Shown here piece after piece: positions 1 through 5,296 of a DNA stretch of 5,416 bases. Positions within the stretch are counted from its first letter, which is position 1, and the number at the start of each line of letters is the position of its first letter. The stretch covers positions 1-5,416 of the forward strand of contig DHKK01000170.1 in the NCBI GenBank assembly GCA_002404795.1. The letters are read 5' to 3'. Source of the stretch: Clostridiales bacterium UBA4696 (lineage in GTDB: Bacteria > Bacillota > Clostridia > Oscillospirales > Oscillospiraceae). Made by a program: the position numbers and the translations under genes. Below the pieces are notes generated by a model. The model was given only the letters and a program-made list of their open reading frames with translations. It did no database searches and had not been told where the DNA came from.

Positions 1-131
1 AGGAATGGATGGGACACAGCGACGTTCAGATGACGGCAAACATCTATGGTCATCTGGATAATACCCGCAAACAGGGATTAGCAGAAAAGCTGACCGGCTG
101 CCTGCATGGTATCGATGAAAAGGCTTGTTAG
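1..131 (+). CDS. Tyrosine recombinase/integrase, C-terminal fragment (5' end outside window)
   Basis: Only the last 42 codons are present, read from base 3 to a TAG stop at 129-131. The fragment starts EWMGHSDVQMTANIYGHL, the closing motif of phage-type tyrosine recombinases. The Gly-His pair (residues 4-5 of the fragment) is the conserved histidine near the active site, and Tyr15, ten residues later, is the expected nucleophile that attacks DNA and forms the 3'-phosphotyrosine link. The core-binding domain and the catalytic Arg, Lys and HxxR residues lie upstream of the window. The gene ends 104 bases before the 3' end of a tRNA-Pro gene and points at it, which suits an integrase next to its own attachment site. 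Its base composition is more AT-rich than the genes to the right, consistent with transferred DNA. Family assignment is firm; which element it belongs to cannot be told. Confidence 0.88.
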   Translation, partial: EWMGHSDVQMTANIYGHLDNTRKQGLAEKLTGCLHGIDEKAC

Positions 132-193
132 AAATCCGTTAGAAACGCAGAAAACGCGCTGCTTGAGAAATGCTCAAAAAGTTCGCAAAATGC

Positions 194-230
194 AAAAAGG
201 AGACTCGAAATCACATGATTTCAAGTCTCC
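194..230 (-). terminator. Intrinsic terminator of the tRNA-Pro gene
   Basis: Read on the minus strand, bases 230 to 199 form a 15-pair stem: GGAGACT, a U-G wobble, then GAAATCA, closed by a very short loop. Five T residues (198-194) follow. On the plus strand the wobble becomes a C-A mismatch and there is no T run, so the signal works in the minus direction only. It lies 5 bases beyond the encoded CCA end of the tRNA and would end that transcript. It sits on the integrase side of the tRNA. Confidence 0.85.
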
Positions 231-235
231 TAAGT

Positions 236-261
236 TGGTCCGAGTGACTGGATTCGAACCA
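236..261. other. Probable attachment site (att) at the 3' end of tRNA-Pro
   Basis: Inferred from layout only. Many tyrosine integrases recombine within the T-arm and 3' end of a tRNA gene, and here an integrase gene ends just outside that end. The limits given cover the T arm to the CCA end. The true core cannot be defined without the matching copy at the other end of the element, which is outside the window. Confidence 0.35.
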
Positions 262-312
262 GCGGCCTCTTGAACCCCATTCAAGCGCGATACCAAACTT
301 CGCCACACCCGG
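236..312 (-). tRNA. tRNA-Pro (anticodon GGG)
   Basis: A complete cloverleaf can be folded. The acceptor stem is CCGGGTG paired with CACTCGG, containing one G-U pair. The D arm is closed by GCG/CGC. The anticodon stem CTTGA/TCAAG encloses loop ATGGGGT, giving anticodon GGG after the invariant T33. The variable loop is AGGCC, and the T arm GCTGG/CCAGT carries loop TTCGAAT. The discriminator is A73 and CCA is encoded (complement of 236-238). C1-G72 with A73 agrees with bacterial proline tRNAs. It reads CCC codons. The gene is intact although it borders an integrase gene, as expected if insertion regenerated its 3' end. It has its own promoter and terminator. Confidence 0.95.
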
Positions 313-335
313 ATAGCTATTGAATTAGCTTATGT

Positions 336-364
336 ATCATAGCATATCCGGTCCGGTTTTGCAA
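336..364 (-). promoter_or_regulatory. Sigma-A promoter of tRNA-Pro
   Basis: On the minus strand, -35 TTGCAA (364-359), a 17-base spacer and -10 TATGAT (341-336), the latter preceded by TGC, which makes an extended -10. Transcription would start near 329, about 17 bases before the mature tRNA 5' end at 312. It lies in the gap between the mutase stop codon and the tRNA. Confidence 0.8.
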
Positions 365-395
365 GAGGTTTTTTATTTTTTTCGCTGGTTTGCCG

Positions 396-2078
396 TCAGG
401 CCAGCAGCTCGGCGGCCGCGGCGGCGAGGGAATCGAGCTGGCGGGTCGCCGCTTCTACGGTGGGCTTGACGGCGCTGAGGTAGGCCTTGATCTTCGGCTC
501 GGTGCCGGAGGGGCGGATGATGAGCTTCGCGCCGCCGGGCAGGCGGTATTCGAGCACGTTGGCCTTCGGCAGACCGGTGCCGTCCTGCTCGTAATCCGTA
601 AAGCCCTCGACCGGCAGGCCCGCGACGCTCTGCAGCGGGTGCGCGCGCAGGCCGGACATCAGCGACGCCATCTTCTCCATACCGGTCTCGCCAGCGAAGG
701 TGAAGCTCTTCTGCGCGTTGCAGAAGCAGCCGAACTCGGCGTAGAGCGCGTCGATCGCGTCGCCGAGCGTCATGCCCTTCTTTGCGTACCAGGCCGCAGC
801 CTCGCAGATGAGCAGCACGGCGTTGACCGCGTCCTTATCGCGCACGTGCGGGCCGGAGAGATAGCCGTAGCTCTCTTCAAAGCCGAAGATATAGCGCTCG
901 GGATGGCCGCCCGCCTCCAGCAGGGCGATCTGCTCGCCGATATACTTGAAGCCCGTCAGCACGCGGCGCAGCTCCACGCCGTATTTGTTGGCGACGGCCG
1001 TGACCATGTCGGTCGAGACGATCGTCGTGACGGCGACGGGGTTTTCCGGCATCGTGCCGTTGGCGATGCGGCTGCGGCAGATGAAATCCAGCAGGATGAC
1101 GCCCATCTCGTTGCCGGAGATGAGGCGGTAGCCGCCCTTGCCGTCGGGTACGGCGGTGCCGCAGCGGTCGCAGTCCGGGTCGGTGCCGATGAGGATGTCG
1201 GGGTGCACACGGTCACAGTACTGCAGGCCGAGCTCCATCGCCTGGCGGATCTCGGGGTTCGGATACGGGCAGGTCGGGAAATGGCCGTCCGGCTGCTCCT
1301 GCTCTTTGACGATGGTCATGTTCCGGATGCCGAGCTTCTGCGTGAGCTTTCTGACGCATTCGAGTCCCGCGCCGTTGAGCGGCGTATAGACGAGCTTCAG
1401 GTCCGCAATGCCGTCGCCGCTGCCGACGCGCTGGGCGTAGACGGCGTCCACGAACGCGTCCAGCACCTCGTCCGGGATATACCGGATGCGGCCCGCGGCG
1501 AGCGCGGCGTCAAAGTCCTCTGTTCTTGCGGCCGTGAAATAATCCATCTGCTCCAGCAGCGCGACCACGCGCCTGGCGGCCTCGGGCGTCATCTGGCAGC
1601 CGTCGGAGCCGTAGACCTTGTAGCCGTTGTAGGCCGCGGGGTTGTGGCTGGCCGTCACGCAGATGCCAAGGCCGCAGTGCAGGTGCCGCACGGCAAAGCT
1701 CAGGGCCGGGACCGGCTCGAGCCGGGGATAGAGATAGGCCGTAATGCCGTTGGCGGCGAAGACCGCTGCGGCCTCCCGGGCGAACACGTCGCTCTTGATG
1801 CGGCTGTCATGGCCGATGGCGACGGTCTTCGGCAGGTCCGTCTCGTTGAGATAGTCAGCGACCGCCTGCGTCGCGCGGCGGATGACGTAGATATTCATCC
1901 GGTTCGTGCCCGCGCCCAGGACGCCGCGCAGACCGGCCGTGCCGAACTCCAGATCGCGGTAAAACGCGTCGGTGATCTTGTCCGCGTCGTTCTGCATGGC
2001 GGCAAGCTCCTGCCGCAGCTCCGGGTCCAGCGTCTTCTGCGCACACCAGTGCTGATATCGTTGTTCCGCAAGTTCCAT
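396..2078 (-). CDS. pgcA: Alpha-phosphoglucomutase / phosphomannomutase (phospho-sugar mutase, PgcA type)
   Basis: This cytoplasmic enzyme of 560 residues interconverts hexose 1-phosphate and 6-phosphate (glucose, possibly mannose), linking glycolysis with glycogen, UDP-glucose and cell-envelope sugar synthesis. All four landmarks of the alpha-D-phosphohexomutase superfamily are present: the phosphoserine loop TASHNP (Ser144), the metal loop DPDCDR (Asp300, Asp302, Asp304), the sugar-binding loop GFEES (399-403) and the phosphate-binding loop RPSGTEPK (522-529). The N-terminal FGTAGLRG (45-52), followed by GTNRMN, and TGFKYIGEQI (375-384) point to the long PgcA branch of Bacillota rather than GlmM, and the length fits. 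The ATG at 2078 has GGAGGA nine bases upstream and follows a consensus promoter. The protein ends in an Ala-rich helix. No T-run terminator follows the stop, so transcripts could continue into tRNA-Pro. Glucose versus mannose preference cannot be read from sequence. Confidence 0.95.
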   Translation of the reverse strand: MELAEQRYQHWCAQKTLDPELRQELAAMQNDADKITDAFYRDLEFGTAGLRGVLGAGTNRMNIYVIRRATQAVADYLNETDLPKTVAIGHDSRIKSDVFAREAAAVFAANGITAYLYPRLEPVPALSFAVRHLHCGLGICVTASHNPAAYNGYKVYGSDGCQMTPEAARRVVALLEQMDYFTAARTEDFDAALAAGRIRYIPDEVLDAFVDAVYAQRVGSGDGIADLKLVYTPLNGAGLECVRKLTQKLGIRNMTIVKEQEQPDGHFPTCPYPNPEIRQAMELGLQYCDRVHPDILIGTDPDCDRCGTAVPDGKGGYRLISGNEMGVILLDFICRSRIANGTMPENPVAVTTIVSTDMVTAVANKYGVELRRVLTGFKYIGEQIALLEAGGHPERYIFGFEESYGYLSGPHVRDKDAVNAVLLICEAAAWYAKKGMTLGDAIDALYAEFGCFCNAQKSFTFAGETGMEKMASLMSGLRAHPLQSVAGLPVEGFTDYEQDGTGLPKANVLEYRLPGGAKLIIRPSGTEPKIKAYLSAVKPTVEAATRQLDSLAAAAAELLA

Positions 2079-2110
2079 ATCTGCATTCCTCCCGCAAGTT
2101 GGTTTTCTGT

Positions 2111-2139
2111 ATTATACCATAGTCGATTCTTTGTGGCAA
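2111..2139 (-). promoter_or_regulatory. Sigma-A promoter of the phosphoglucomutase gene
   Basis: On the minus strand, -35 TTGCCA (2139-2134), a 17-base spacer and a perfect -10 TATAAT (2116-2111). The predicted start is near 2104, giving a leader of about 26 bases that contains the GGAGGA site at 2092-2087. No operator-like repeat is evident. Confidence 0.85.
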
Positions 2140-2147
2140 CCGGCAGA

Positions 2148-2177
2148 AACACGCGCAGACAGCCGCCTGCGCGTGTT
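2148..2177 (-). terminator. Hairpin terminator after the zinc-ribbon gene
   Basis: A perfect 11-pair inverted repeat (AACACGCGCAG at 2148-2158 against 2167-2177) with an 8-base loop. It lies 6 bases beyond the stop codon of the zinc-ribbon gene and just before the promoter of the mutase gene. The T tract is short (TTT, then CT on the minus strand), so termination may be partial. The plus strand is no better, but no plus-strand gene needs it. Confidence 0.6.
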
Positions 2178-2183
2178 GTTTCG

Positions 2184-3056
2184 TTATGCGTAGCTCAGTT
2201 CTTCGCCGATCTTGTCCGGCATGCTGCCGCCAGCTTCGATCAGGGGCAGGTACCAGTCGTCGTAGTAATACGGCAGGAGCGTCTCATCCTTCACGCGCAC
2301 ATCCTCCCAGTCCATGCCCCAGGGGCGCAGATAGATCGTATAGACGAAGGAGCTGCCGCTGCCCTCGGGGTCGGTGTAGACGCCGGAGATGCAGATCATG
2401 TCGTGATACGGCATGGATTCGGGCGCAGCCGCGTCGATATACCATGCGTCCGCACCGGTCAGCGGGCAGTTCAGGAAGCTGCCGTCCGTCGAGACGAGCC
2501 GTCCGCTCGTCGTGAGGTCGGCCTCCGCCTGCACGTTCGCCTGGGCGATGTACTCCCCTGTCTCGCAGGAATCGTCCCAGAGGGTGAGCGTGCCGCTGCC
2601 GTCTTCGCCGAGGTCGATGCGGGCGCAGGCGTCCCACCAGCCGCCCTCGCTGAGCGTGTAGTCGCCGGTGCCGGACTCGATGATCCACCAGCCGTACCAG
2701 TCGCCGTTCCAGAATTCCGTCTGCGTGACGGTATGCAGCGGCGAATCGACCGGCTCCGTCTGCATTTCATAGGGTGCAAAGAGCCTTCTGCCGATCAGCC
2801 CCCACAGGACAGCCAGCAGCACCAGCACGCCTGCGATGATCCCGATGATGAGCGGCGCTTTGGAGCGCTTTTTCGCCGTCTTCGGCTGCGGCGCGGGATA
2901 CGGAGCCTCCGGCGGAGGCGGGAAGCCGTCCGCACGCTGCGGCTGCGGCGCAGCGGGCTGCGGCTGGGCCGTCTGCTGCTCGAGCGCGGCACCGCATTCG
3001 GTGCAGAACTTCGCGCCCTGCTCTACCTCTCTGCCGCAATAGGGACAAAAAGCCAT
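2184..3056 (-). CDS. Zinc-ribbon membrane protein with an extracytoplasmic domain shared with the adjacent lipoprotein
   Basis: This protein of 290 residues has unknown function. An N-terminal zinc ribbon has CPYC (Cys4, Cys7) and CTEC (Cys18, Cys21) ten residues apart. A Pro/Gln-rich linker (about 29-58) and a basic patch KKRSK (62-66) precede one transmembrane helix (about 67-89). The rest (about 113-290) should lie outside the cell. This outer domain is rich in Trp and Tyr (GDWYGWW 118-124, YLRPWGMDW 242-250, SMPDKIGE 278-285) and clearly resembles residues 150-323 of the lipoprotein encoded just upstream. Zinc-ribbon plus single-helix proteins are common in Clostridia; I do not recognise the outer domain. 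The ATG at 3056 is chosen because GGAG lies seven bases upstream. The in-frame ATG at 3119 has no ribosome site and lies at the predicted transcription start. Expression is probably from its own promoter plus read-through. It could be an envelope sensor or scaffold, but nothing here proves that. Confidence 0.85.
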   Translation of the reverse strand: MAFCPYCGREVEQGAKFCTECGAALEQQTAQPQPAAPQPQRADGFPPPPEAPYPAPQPKTAKKRSKAPLIIGIIAGVLVLLAVLWGLIGRRLFAPYEMQTEPVDSPLHTVTQTEFWNGDWYGWWIIESGTGDYTLSEGGWWDACARIDLGEDGSGTLTLWDDSCETGEYIAQANVQAEADLTTSGRLVSTDGSFLNCPLTGADAWYIDAAAPESMPYHDMICISGVYTDPEGSGSSFVYTIYLRPWGMDWEDVRVKDETLLPYYYDDWYLPLIEAGGSMPDKIGEELSYA

Positions 3057-3061
3057 ATTCG

Positions 3062-3069
3062 TTCTCCTT
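3062..3069 (-). promoter_or_regulatory. Ribosome binding site that fixes the zinc-ribbon protein start
   Basis: AAGGAGAA on the minus strand, with GGAG seven bases before the ATG at 3056. It selects the start that puts the CPYC zinc ribbon at the very N-terminus and excludes the longer frame from 3119. Confidence 0.8.
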
Positions 3070-3123
3070 TCCTTCGCCGTCCCCTGCAAAGGGCCGCGGC
3101 GCAGTTCGTGATCTTCCATCTTT

Positions 3124-3153
3124 ATTCTACGGGGAACCGCCCCGGTTTGTCAA
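3124..3153 (-). promoter_or_regulatory. Sigma-A promoter of the zinc-ribbon gene, overlapping the lipoprotein stop codon
   Basis: On the minus strand, a perfect -35 TTGACA (3153-3148) contains the TGA stop of the lipoprotein gene. An 18-base spacer and -10 TAGAAT (3129-3124) follow. The predicted start is near 3117, giving a leader of about 60 bases. The spacer holds two overlapping inverted repeats, AACCG/CGGTT and CGGGG/CCCCG, which could be an operator or may simply reflect GC content. Confidence 0.7.
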
Positions 3154-4151
3154 TCGCCGCCTTCGCGCAGCAGCGCCCAGCCCTCGCCGAACGAGTCCGG
3201 CATCTGCGCCGTGCCCTGCGCCAGGAGCCTTGCATACCAGCTGTCATAGCCCGGCGGCATCATATCCTCATACCAGCAGCCGCTCACGTCCCCCGTCCGC
3301 ACGTCAGACCAGTCCACGCCCCACGGCCGCAGGTACAGCCGGATCCGGAACCAGCTGTCCGACGCCGGGTCGCCGGCCAGGGCGCTGAGGCAGATCATCT
3401 GCGGGAAATTCCGCACGTCCGTCCGTGCCGGGTCGCAGCTCCAGCCGTCCTTCTGCAGCGTTTCGTCCCAGAACTTCCCGCTTTTCAGCGCCAGACTGCC
3501 GGACGGGCCTTCGCCCTTGGCGTAGCGGACCTTCATTTTGCTGATGCACTCGCCCGCAGCCGTCTCGGTGTCCCAGACCTCGATGGTCCCGGCGTCCTCC
3601 GTCCGCGTGATGCGGGCGCAGGCGGCCCAGGCGCTGTCCTTGAACTCGTCATAGTCGCTGCCCGCGTCGACGATCGCGTACCAGCCGTACCAGTCGCCGG
3701 GCCAGCGGATGGCATCCGGCTCGGACGAGTCTTCCGCGGCCGGTTCGGTTTCTTCCGGCTGCGCAGTCTCCTGGGCCGGTATGGCGTTCTGGCTAAAGGT
3801 CAGGCGGATGTCCGCGCCGAACAGGTCTGTCTCAATTTGCCCGTCTTCCAGCGTTCCTTGGCAGGTCTCGCGGCCGGAGGTCAGCGTGAGCGCCGTCCCG
3901 TCCAGCTGCCAGCGAAGCTCCGCCTCGTCGCCGCCGAGGCAGAGCGTCCCGCGCCCGTCCTCCCGCAGCTCCAGATAGCTCTCGCCGCTGTAGACCTCGT
4001 CCATCGGCGTCCATTCGCCGCCGTAGATGCAGACTGACTCGCCCGCATATCGCCCGGCGGCCGCAGCCGGGACGTCCGCGCTTCGCGCGCGGCACGCGCA
4101 CAGCAGCACGCAGAGCGCCGCCAGCAGCATCCATCCTGCCTTCCGCTTCAT
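3150..4151 (-). CDS. Putative lipoprotein with a C-terminal domain shared with the zinc-ribbon protein
   Basis: This protein of 333 residues has unknown function. A lipoprotein signal opens it: basic MKRK, a hydrophobic stretch (about 5-17) and a lipobox LCAC, so Cys20 would be lipidated and anchored on the outer membrane face. Cys at position -2 of the lipobox is unusual but tolerated. Residues about 33-119 form a small beta-rich module (GRY, YLELREDGRGTL, GTLEDGQI) resembling lipocalin-like repeats of Clostridia proteins; this is a weak resemblance. An acidic Glu/Pro/Ser linker (127-147) leads to the second domain (150-323), with GDWYGWY, ACARI, MICLS, YLRPWGVDWSDVR and MPDSFGE, which matches the outer domain of the next gene. 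The ATG at 4151 is set by AAGGAGGG five bases upstream and by the signal peptide; a longer in-frame reading to 4292 would bury that signal. The stop overlaps the promoter of the next gene. Confidence 0.82.
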   Translation of the reverse strand: MKRKAGWMLLAALCVLLCACRARSADVPAAAAGRYAGESVCIYGGEWTPMDEVYSGESYLELREDGRGTLCLGGDEAELRWQLDGTALTLTSGRETCQGTLEDGQIETDLFGADIRLTFSQNAIPAQETAQPEETEPAAEDSSEPDAIRWPGDWYGWYAIVDAGSDYDEFKDSAWAACARITRTEDAGTIEVWDTETAAGECISKMKVRYAKGEGPSGSLALKSGKFWDETLQKDGWSCDPARTDVRNFPQMICLSALAGDPASDSWFRIRLYLRPWGVDWSDVRTGDVSGCWYEDMMPPGYDSWYARLLAQGTAQMPDSFGEGWALLREGGD

Positions 4152-4183
4152 CCCGGCCCTCCTTCGCCGCCCTTCGGCTGCAT
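4148..4183 (-). other. Possible 11-codon leader reading frame overlapping the lipoprotein start (ATGA)
   Basis: Within the predicted lipoprotein leader an ATG at 4183 opens the frame MQPKGGEGGPG. It ends at a TGA that overlaps the lipoprotein ATG as ATGA, a typical translational-coupling arrangement. A GAGAGG lies 11 bases before this ATG, rather far for a good ribosome site. The peptide has no recognisable attenuator codons. It may be chance. Confidence 0.2.
4157..4164 (-). promoter_or_regulatory. Ribosome binding site that fixes the lipoprotein start
   Basis: AAGGAGGG on the minus strand, five bases before the ATG at 4151. It supports starting at the signal peptide rather than at upstream in-frame ATGs. 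Confidence 0.8.
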
Positions 4184-4205
4184 CCCTGTTTTTTCCTCTC
4201 TTTTC

Positions 4206-4234
4206 AGTATAACGCATCCGCCCCTGCCGCGCAA
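4206..4234 (-). promoter_or_regulatory. Probable sigma-A promoter of the lipoprotein gene
   Basis: On the minus strand, -10 TATACT (4211-4206) is placed 17 bases after a weak -35 TTGCGC (4234-4229). The predicted start is near 4199, giving a leader of about 48 bases. It is the weakest of the promoters in this window by match to consensus. Confidence 0.6.
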
Positions 4235-4313
4235 GCATAAAGTCTCCGTCCGCCGGTCTGATACAGCTAAAGCTTTTTGAAACCGTCGGCAACGCCGGTG
4301 GTTTTCTTTACAC

Positions 4314-4347
4314 AAAAAGCACTCCCGAAGGCATTGCCTTCGGGAGT
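4314..4347 (-). terminator. Intrinsic terminator of the HAD phosphatase gene (possibly bidirectional)
   Basis: An exact inverted repeat of 13 bases per arm (4321-4333 and 4335-4347) around a single central base, folding with a loop of about 3-5 bases. On the minus strand it is followed by GC and TTTTT (4318-4314) and lies 13 bases after the HAD stop codon. The plus strand also shows T runs after the stem, so it could stop transcription from either side. Confidence 0.9.
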
Positions 4348-4360
4348 ATTTTCGTCTTTT

Positions 4361-5008
4361 TTATCCCAGCAGGAGCTTCTGCAGCGCCTCCGGGGAGGCG
4401 GCGAGGAAGTCCGCGCCCGCAGCCGTCAGCTCTTCGCGGCTGCCGTAGCCGTACAGCACGCCGACGGTCTGCACGCCCGCCTGATGGCCGCCCAGAATGT
4501 CGTATTCCCGGTCACCGGAGAGCACCGCGCGGGAAAGATCGTCCGTACCGTTCTCCCGCAGGACCCGGCGCACGACATTGACCTTCTTCCCGGCCTCCGG
4601 ATCCTCCGCGCTGCCGCCGCAGACGCCCGCAAAATACGGCAGCAGGTCAAAATGCGCCAGCACCTGCCGCGCCATGGTCTCGAGCTTCGAGGTCGCGACG
4701 TACATCCGCTTGCCCGCGCCCTGCAGCGCCTGCAGGCATTCCCGCACGCCGGGATACGGCTCGTTTTCCAGCCAGCCGGTCACGCGGTAGTATTCCCGGA
4801 ACCGGTCGATGGCCGCGGAGATCTGTTCCTCCGGCAGATATTTGCCGAACGACTCCCACAGCGGCGGGCCGACAAAATAGCACAGCTCCTGCTCGCTCAG
4901 GCCGTCGATGCCGAATGACTGCAGCGCGGTCTTCGCCGCATGCATGATGCCCGGCCCGGAGTCCGTCAGCGTTCCATCCAGATCAAACAAAAGAATATCC
5001 CAGCTCAT
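4361..5008 (-). CDS. HAD-superfamily hydrolase, phosphoglycolate phosphatase / 5'-nucleotidase-like
   Basis: This cytoplasmic, Mg-dependent phosphatase has 215 residues. The core motifs appear in order: motif I DLDGT with nucleophile Asp9 and acid/base Asp11, motif II with Thr106/Ser107 in VATSK, motif III Lys141 or Lys142, and motif IV GDREYD with Asp166 and Asp170. The helical cap between motifs I and II (about 17-85) carries FVGPPLWESF (45-54), and YGYGSREEL follows motif IV. This combination is typical of the COG0546 (Gph) group and closest in style to its 5'-nucleotidase-like members. The substrate may be phosphoglycolate, a nucleotide or another small phosphate, and sequence alone does not settle it. 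The ATG at 5008 has GGGAGG seven bases upstream; the frame extends to 5053, but that part lies over the promoter. The gene appears to be a single-gene unit with a strong promoter and terminator, with no functional link visible to its neighbours. Confidence 0.92.
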   Translation of the reverse strand: MSWDILLFDLDGTLTDSGPGIMHAAKTALQSFGIDGLSEQELCYFVGPPLWESFGKYLPEEQISAAIDRFREYYRVTGWLENEPYPGVRECLQALQGAGKRMYVATSKLETMARQVLAHFDLLPYFAGVCGGSAEDPEAGKKVNVVRRVLRENGTDDLSRAVLSGDREYDILGGHQAGVQTVGVLYGYGSREELTAAGADFLAASPEALQKLLLG

Positions 5009-5015
5009 CGCCCAG

Positions 5016-5021
5016 CCTCCC
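5016..5021 (-). promoter_or_regulatory. Ribosome binding site that fixes the HAD phosphatase start
   Basis: GGGAGG on the minus strand, seven bases before the ATG at 5008. It places the catalytic DLDGT motif eight residues from the N-terminus, as is usual in the family. Confidence 0.8.
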
Positions 5022-5036
5022 AAGTCTTTTGATGCG

Positions 5037-5066
5037 ATTATACCGGCCCACACGCCCTCCTGTCAA
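5037..5066 (-). promoter_or_regulatory. Perfect-consensus sigma-A promoter of the HAD phosphatase gene
   Basis: On the minus strand, -35 TTGACA (5066-5061) and -10 TATAAT (5042-5037) both match consensus exactly, with an 18-base spacer. Transcription should start near 5030, giving a leader of about 22 bases. This suggests constitutive, fairly strong expression; no operator is evident. Confidence 0.9.
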
Positions 5067-5080
5067 TGCGCAGAGCATAC

Positions 5081-5105
5081 AAAAAGGCTCCCCTCCCAGG
5101 GGAGC
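5081..5105 (-). terminator. Repeat-derived hairpin with T run, possible terminator for a gene to the right
   Basis: The first hairpin of repeat unit 1 (arms 5087-5094 and 5098-5105, eight G/C-rich pairs, loop of three) is followed on the minus strand by TTTTT (5085-5081). It lies just upstream of the HAD promoter and could insulate it from minus-strand transcription arriving through the repeat cluster. No such incoming gene is in the window. Confidence 0.5.
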
Positions 5106-5129
5106 TGGCACGAAGTGCCTGTGAGGCGG
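5086..5129 (+). repeat. Repeat unit 1 (plus orientation)
   Basis: Hairpin A is GCTCCCCT/AGGGGAGC with loop CCC. Hairpin B is GGCAC/GTGCC with loop GAA (5107-5119). The tail ends GAGGCGG. Its inverted mate is reduced to CCGCC at 5137-5141, complementary to GGCGG at 5125-5129. Confidence 0.75.
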
Positions 5130-5162
5130 CCCCTTTCCGCCCCTACAGAACGCACCATCCAT

Positions 5163-5210
5163 GGCTCCCCTTACAGGGGAGCTGGCAGCCGAAGGCTGAC
5201 TGAGAGGTTG
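5163..5210 (+). repeat. Repeat unit 2 (plus orientation)
   Basis: Hairpin A is GCTCCCCT/AGGGGAGC with loop TAC (5164-5182). Hairpin B is CAGCC/GGCTG with loop GAA (5186-5198). The tail ACTGAGAGGTTG is complementary over nine bases to the start of unit 3. Confidence 0.8.
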
Positions 5211-5224
5211 TATCAAATTTGCAG

Positions 5225-5274
5225 CAACCTCTCCGTCTCGGCTCCGCCGAGCCACCTCCCCTGGAAGGGGAGGC
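5225..5274 (-). repeat. Repeat unit 3 (minus orientation, mate of unit 2)
   Basis: Read on the minus strand: hairpin A CCTCCCCT/AGGGGAGG (5273-5255), hairpin B CTCGGC/GCCGAG with loop GGA (5251-5237), and a tail containing ACGGAGAGGTTG. Fourteen bases separate it from unit 2. Confidence 0.8.
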
Positions 5275-5296
5275 TTTGGGATCTGCGCACCCCAAT

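Noticed and set aside
384..405. Inverted repeat GCTGG/CCAGC at the mutase 3' end as a terminator
   Set aside because: The stem is only five pairs around a 12-base loop. On the minus strand it is followed by A residues, not T, so it cannot be an intrinsic terminator of the mutase gene.
390..4037. A 1215-codon open frame on the plus strand across three minus-strand genes
   Set aside because: It is exactly codon-aligned with all three genes, so a stop appears only where they use TTA, CTA or TCA, which are rare in this GC-rich coding DNA. It ends at 4035-4037 opposite the TCA codon for Ser39 of the lipoprotein. It has no ribosome site or recognisable domain, whereas the minus-strand proteins have clear motifs.
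4282..4299. Hairpin with a GCAA loop between the HAD terminator and the lipoprotein promoter
   Set aside because: It has only seven pairs including a mismatch and no adequate T run, and it follows a much stronger terminator. Probably chance in GC-rich sequence.
4277..4918. A 213-codon plus-strand frame opposite the HAD gene
   Set aside because: It is a shadow of the HAD gene, whose catalytic motifs and promoter are intact on the minus strand. It also starts by reading through the terminator hairpin.
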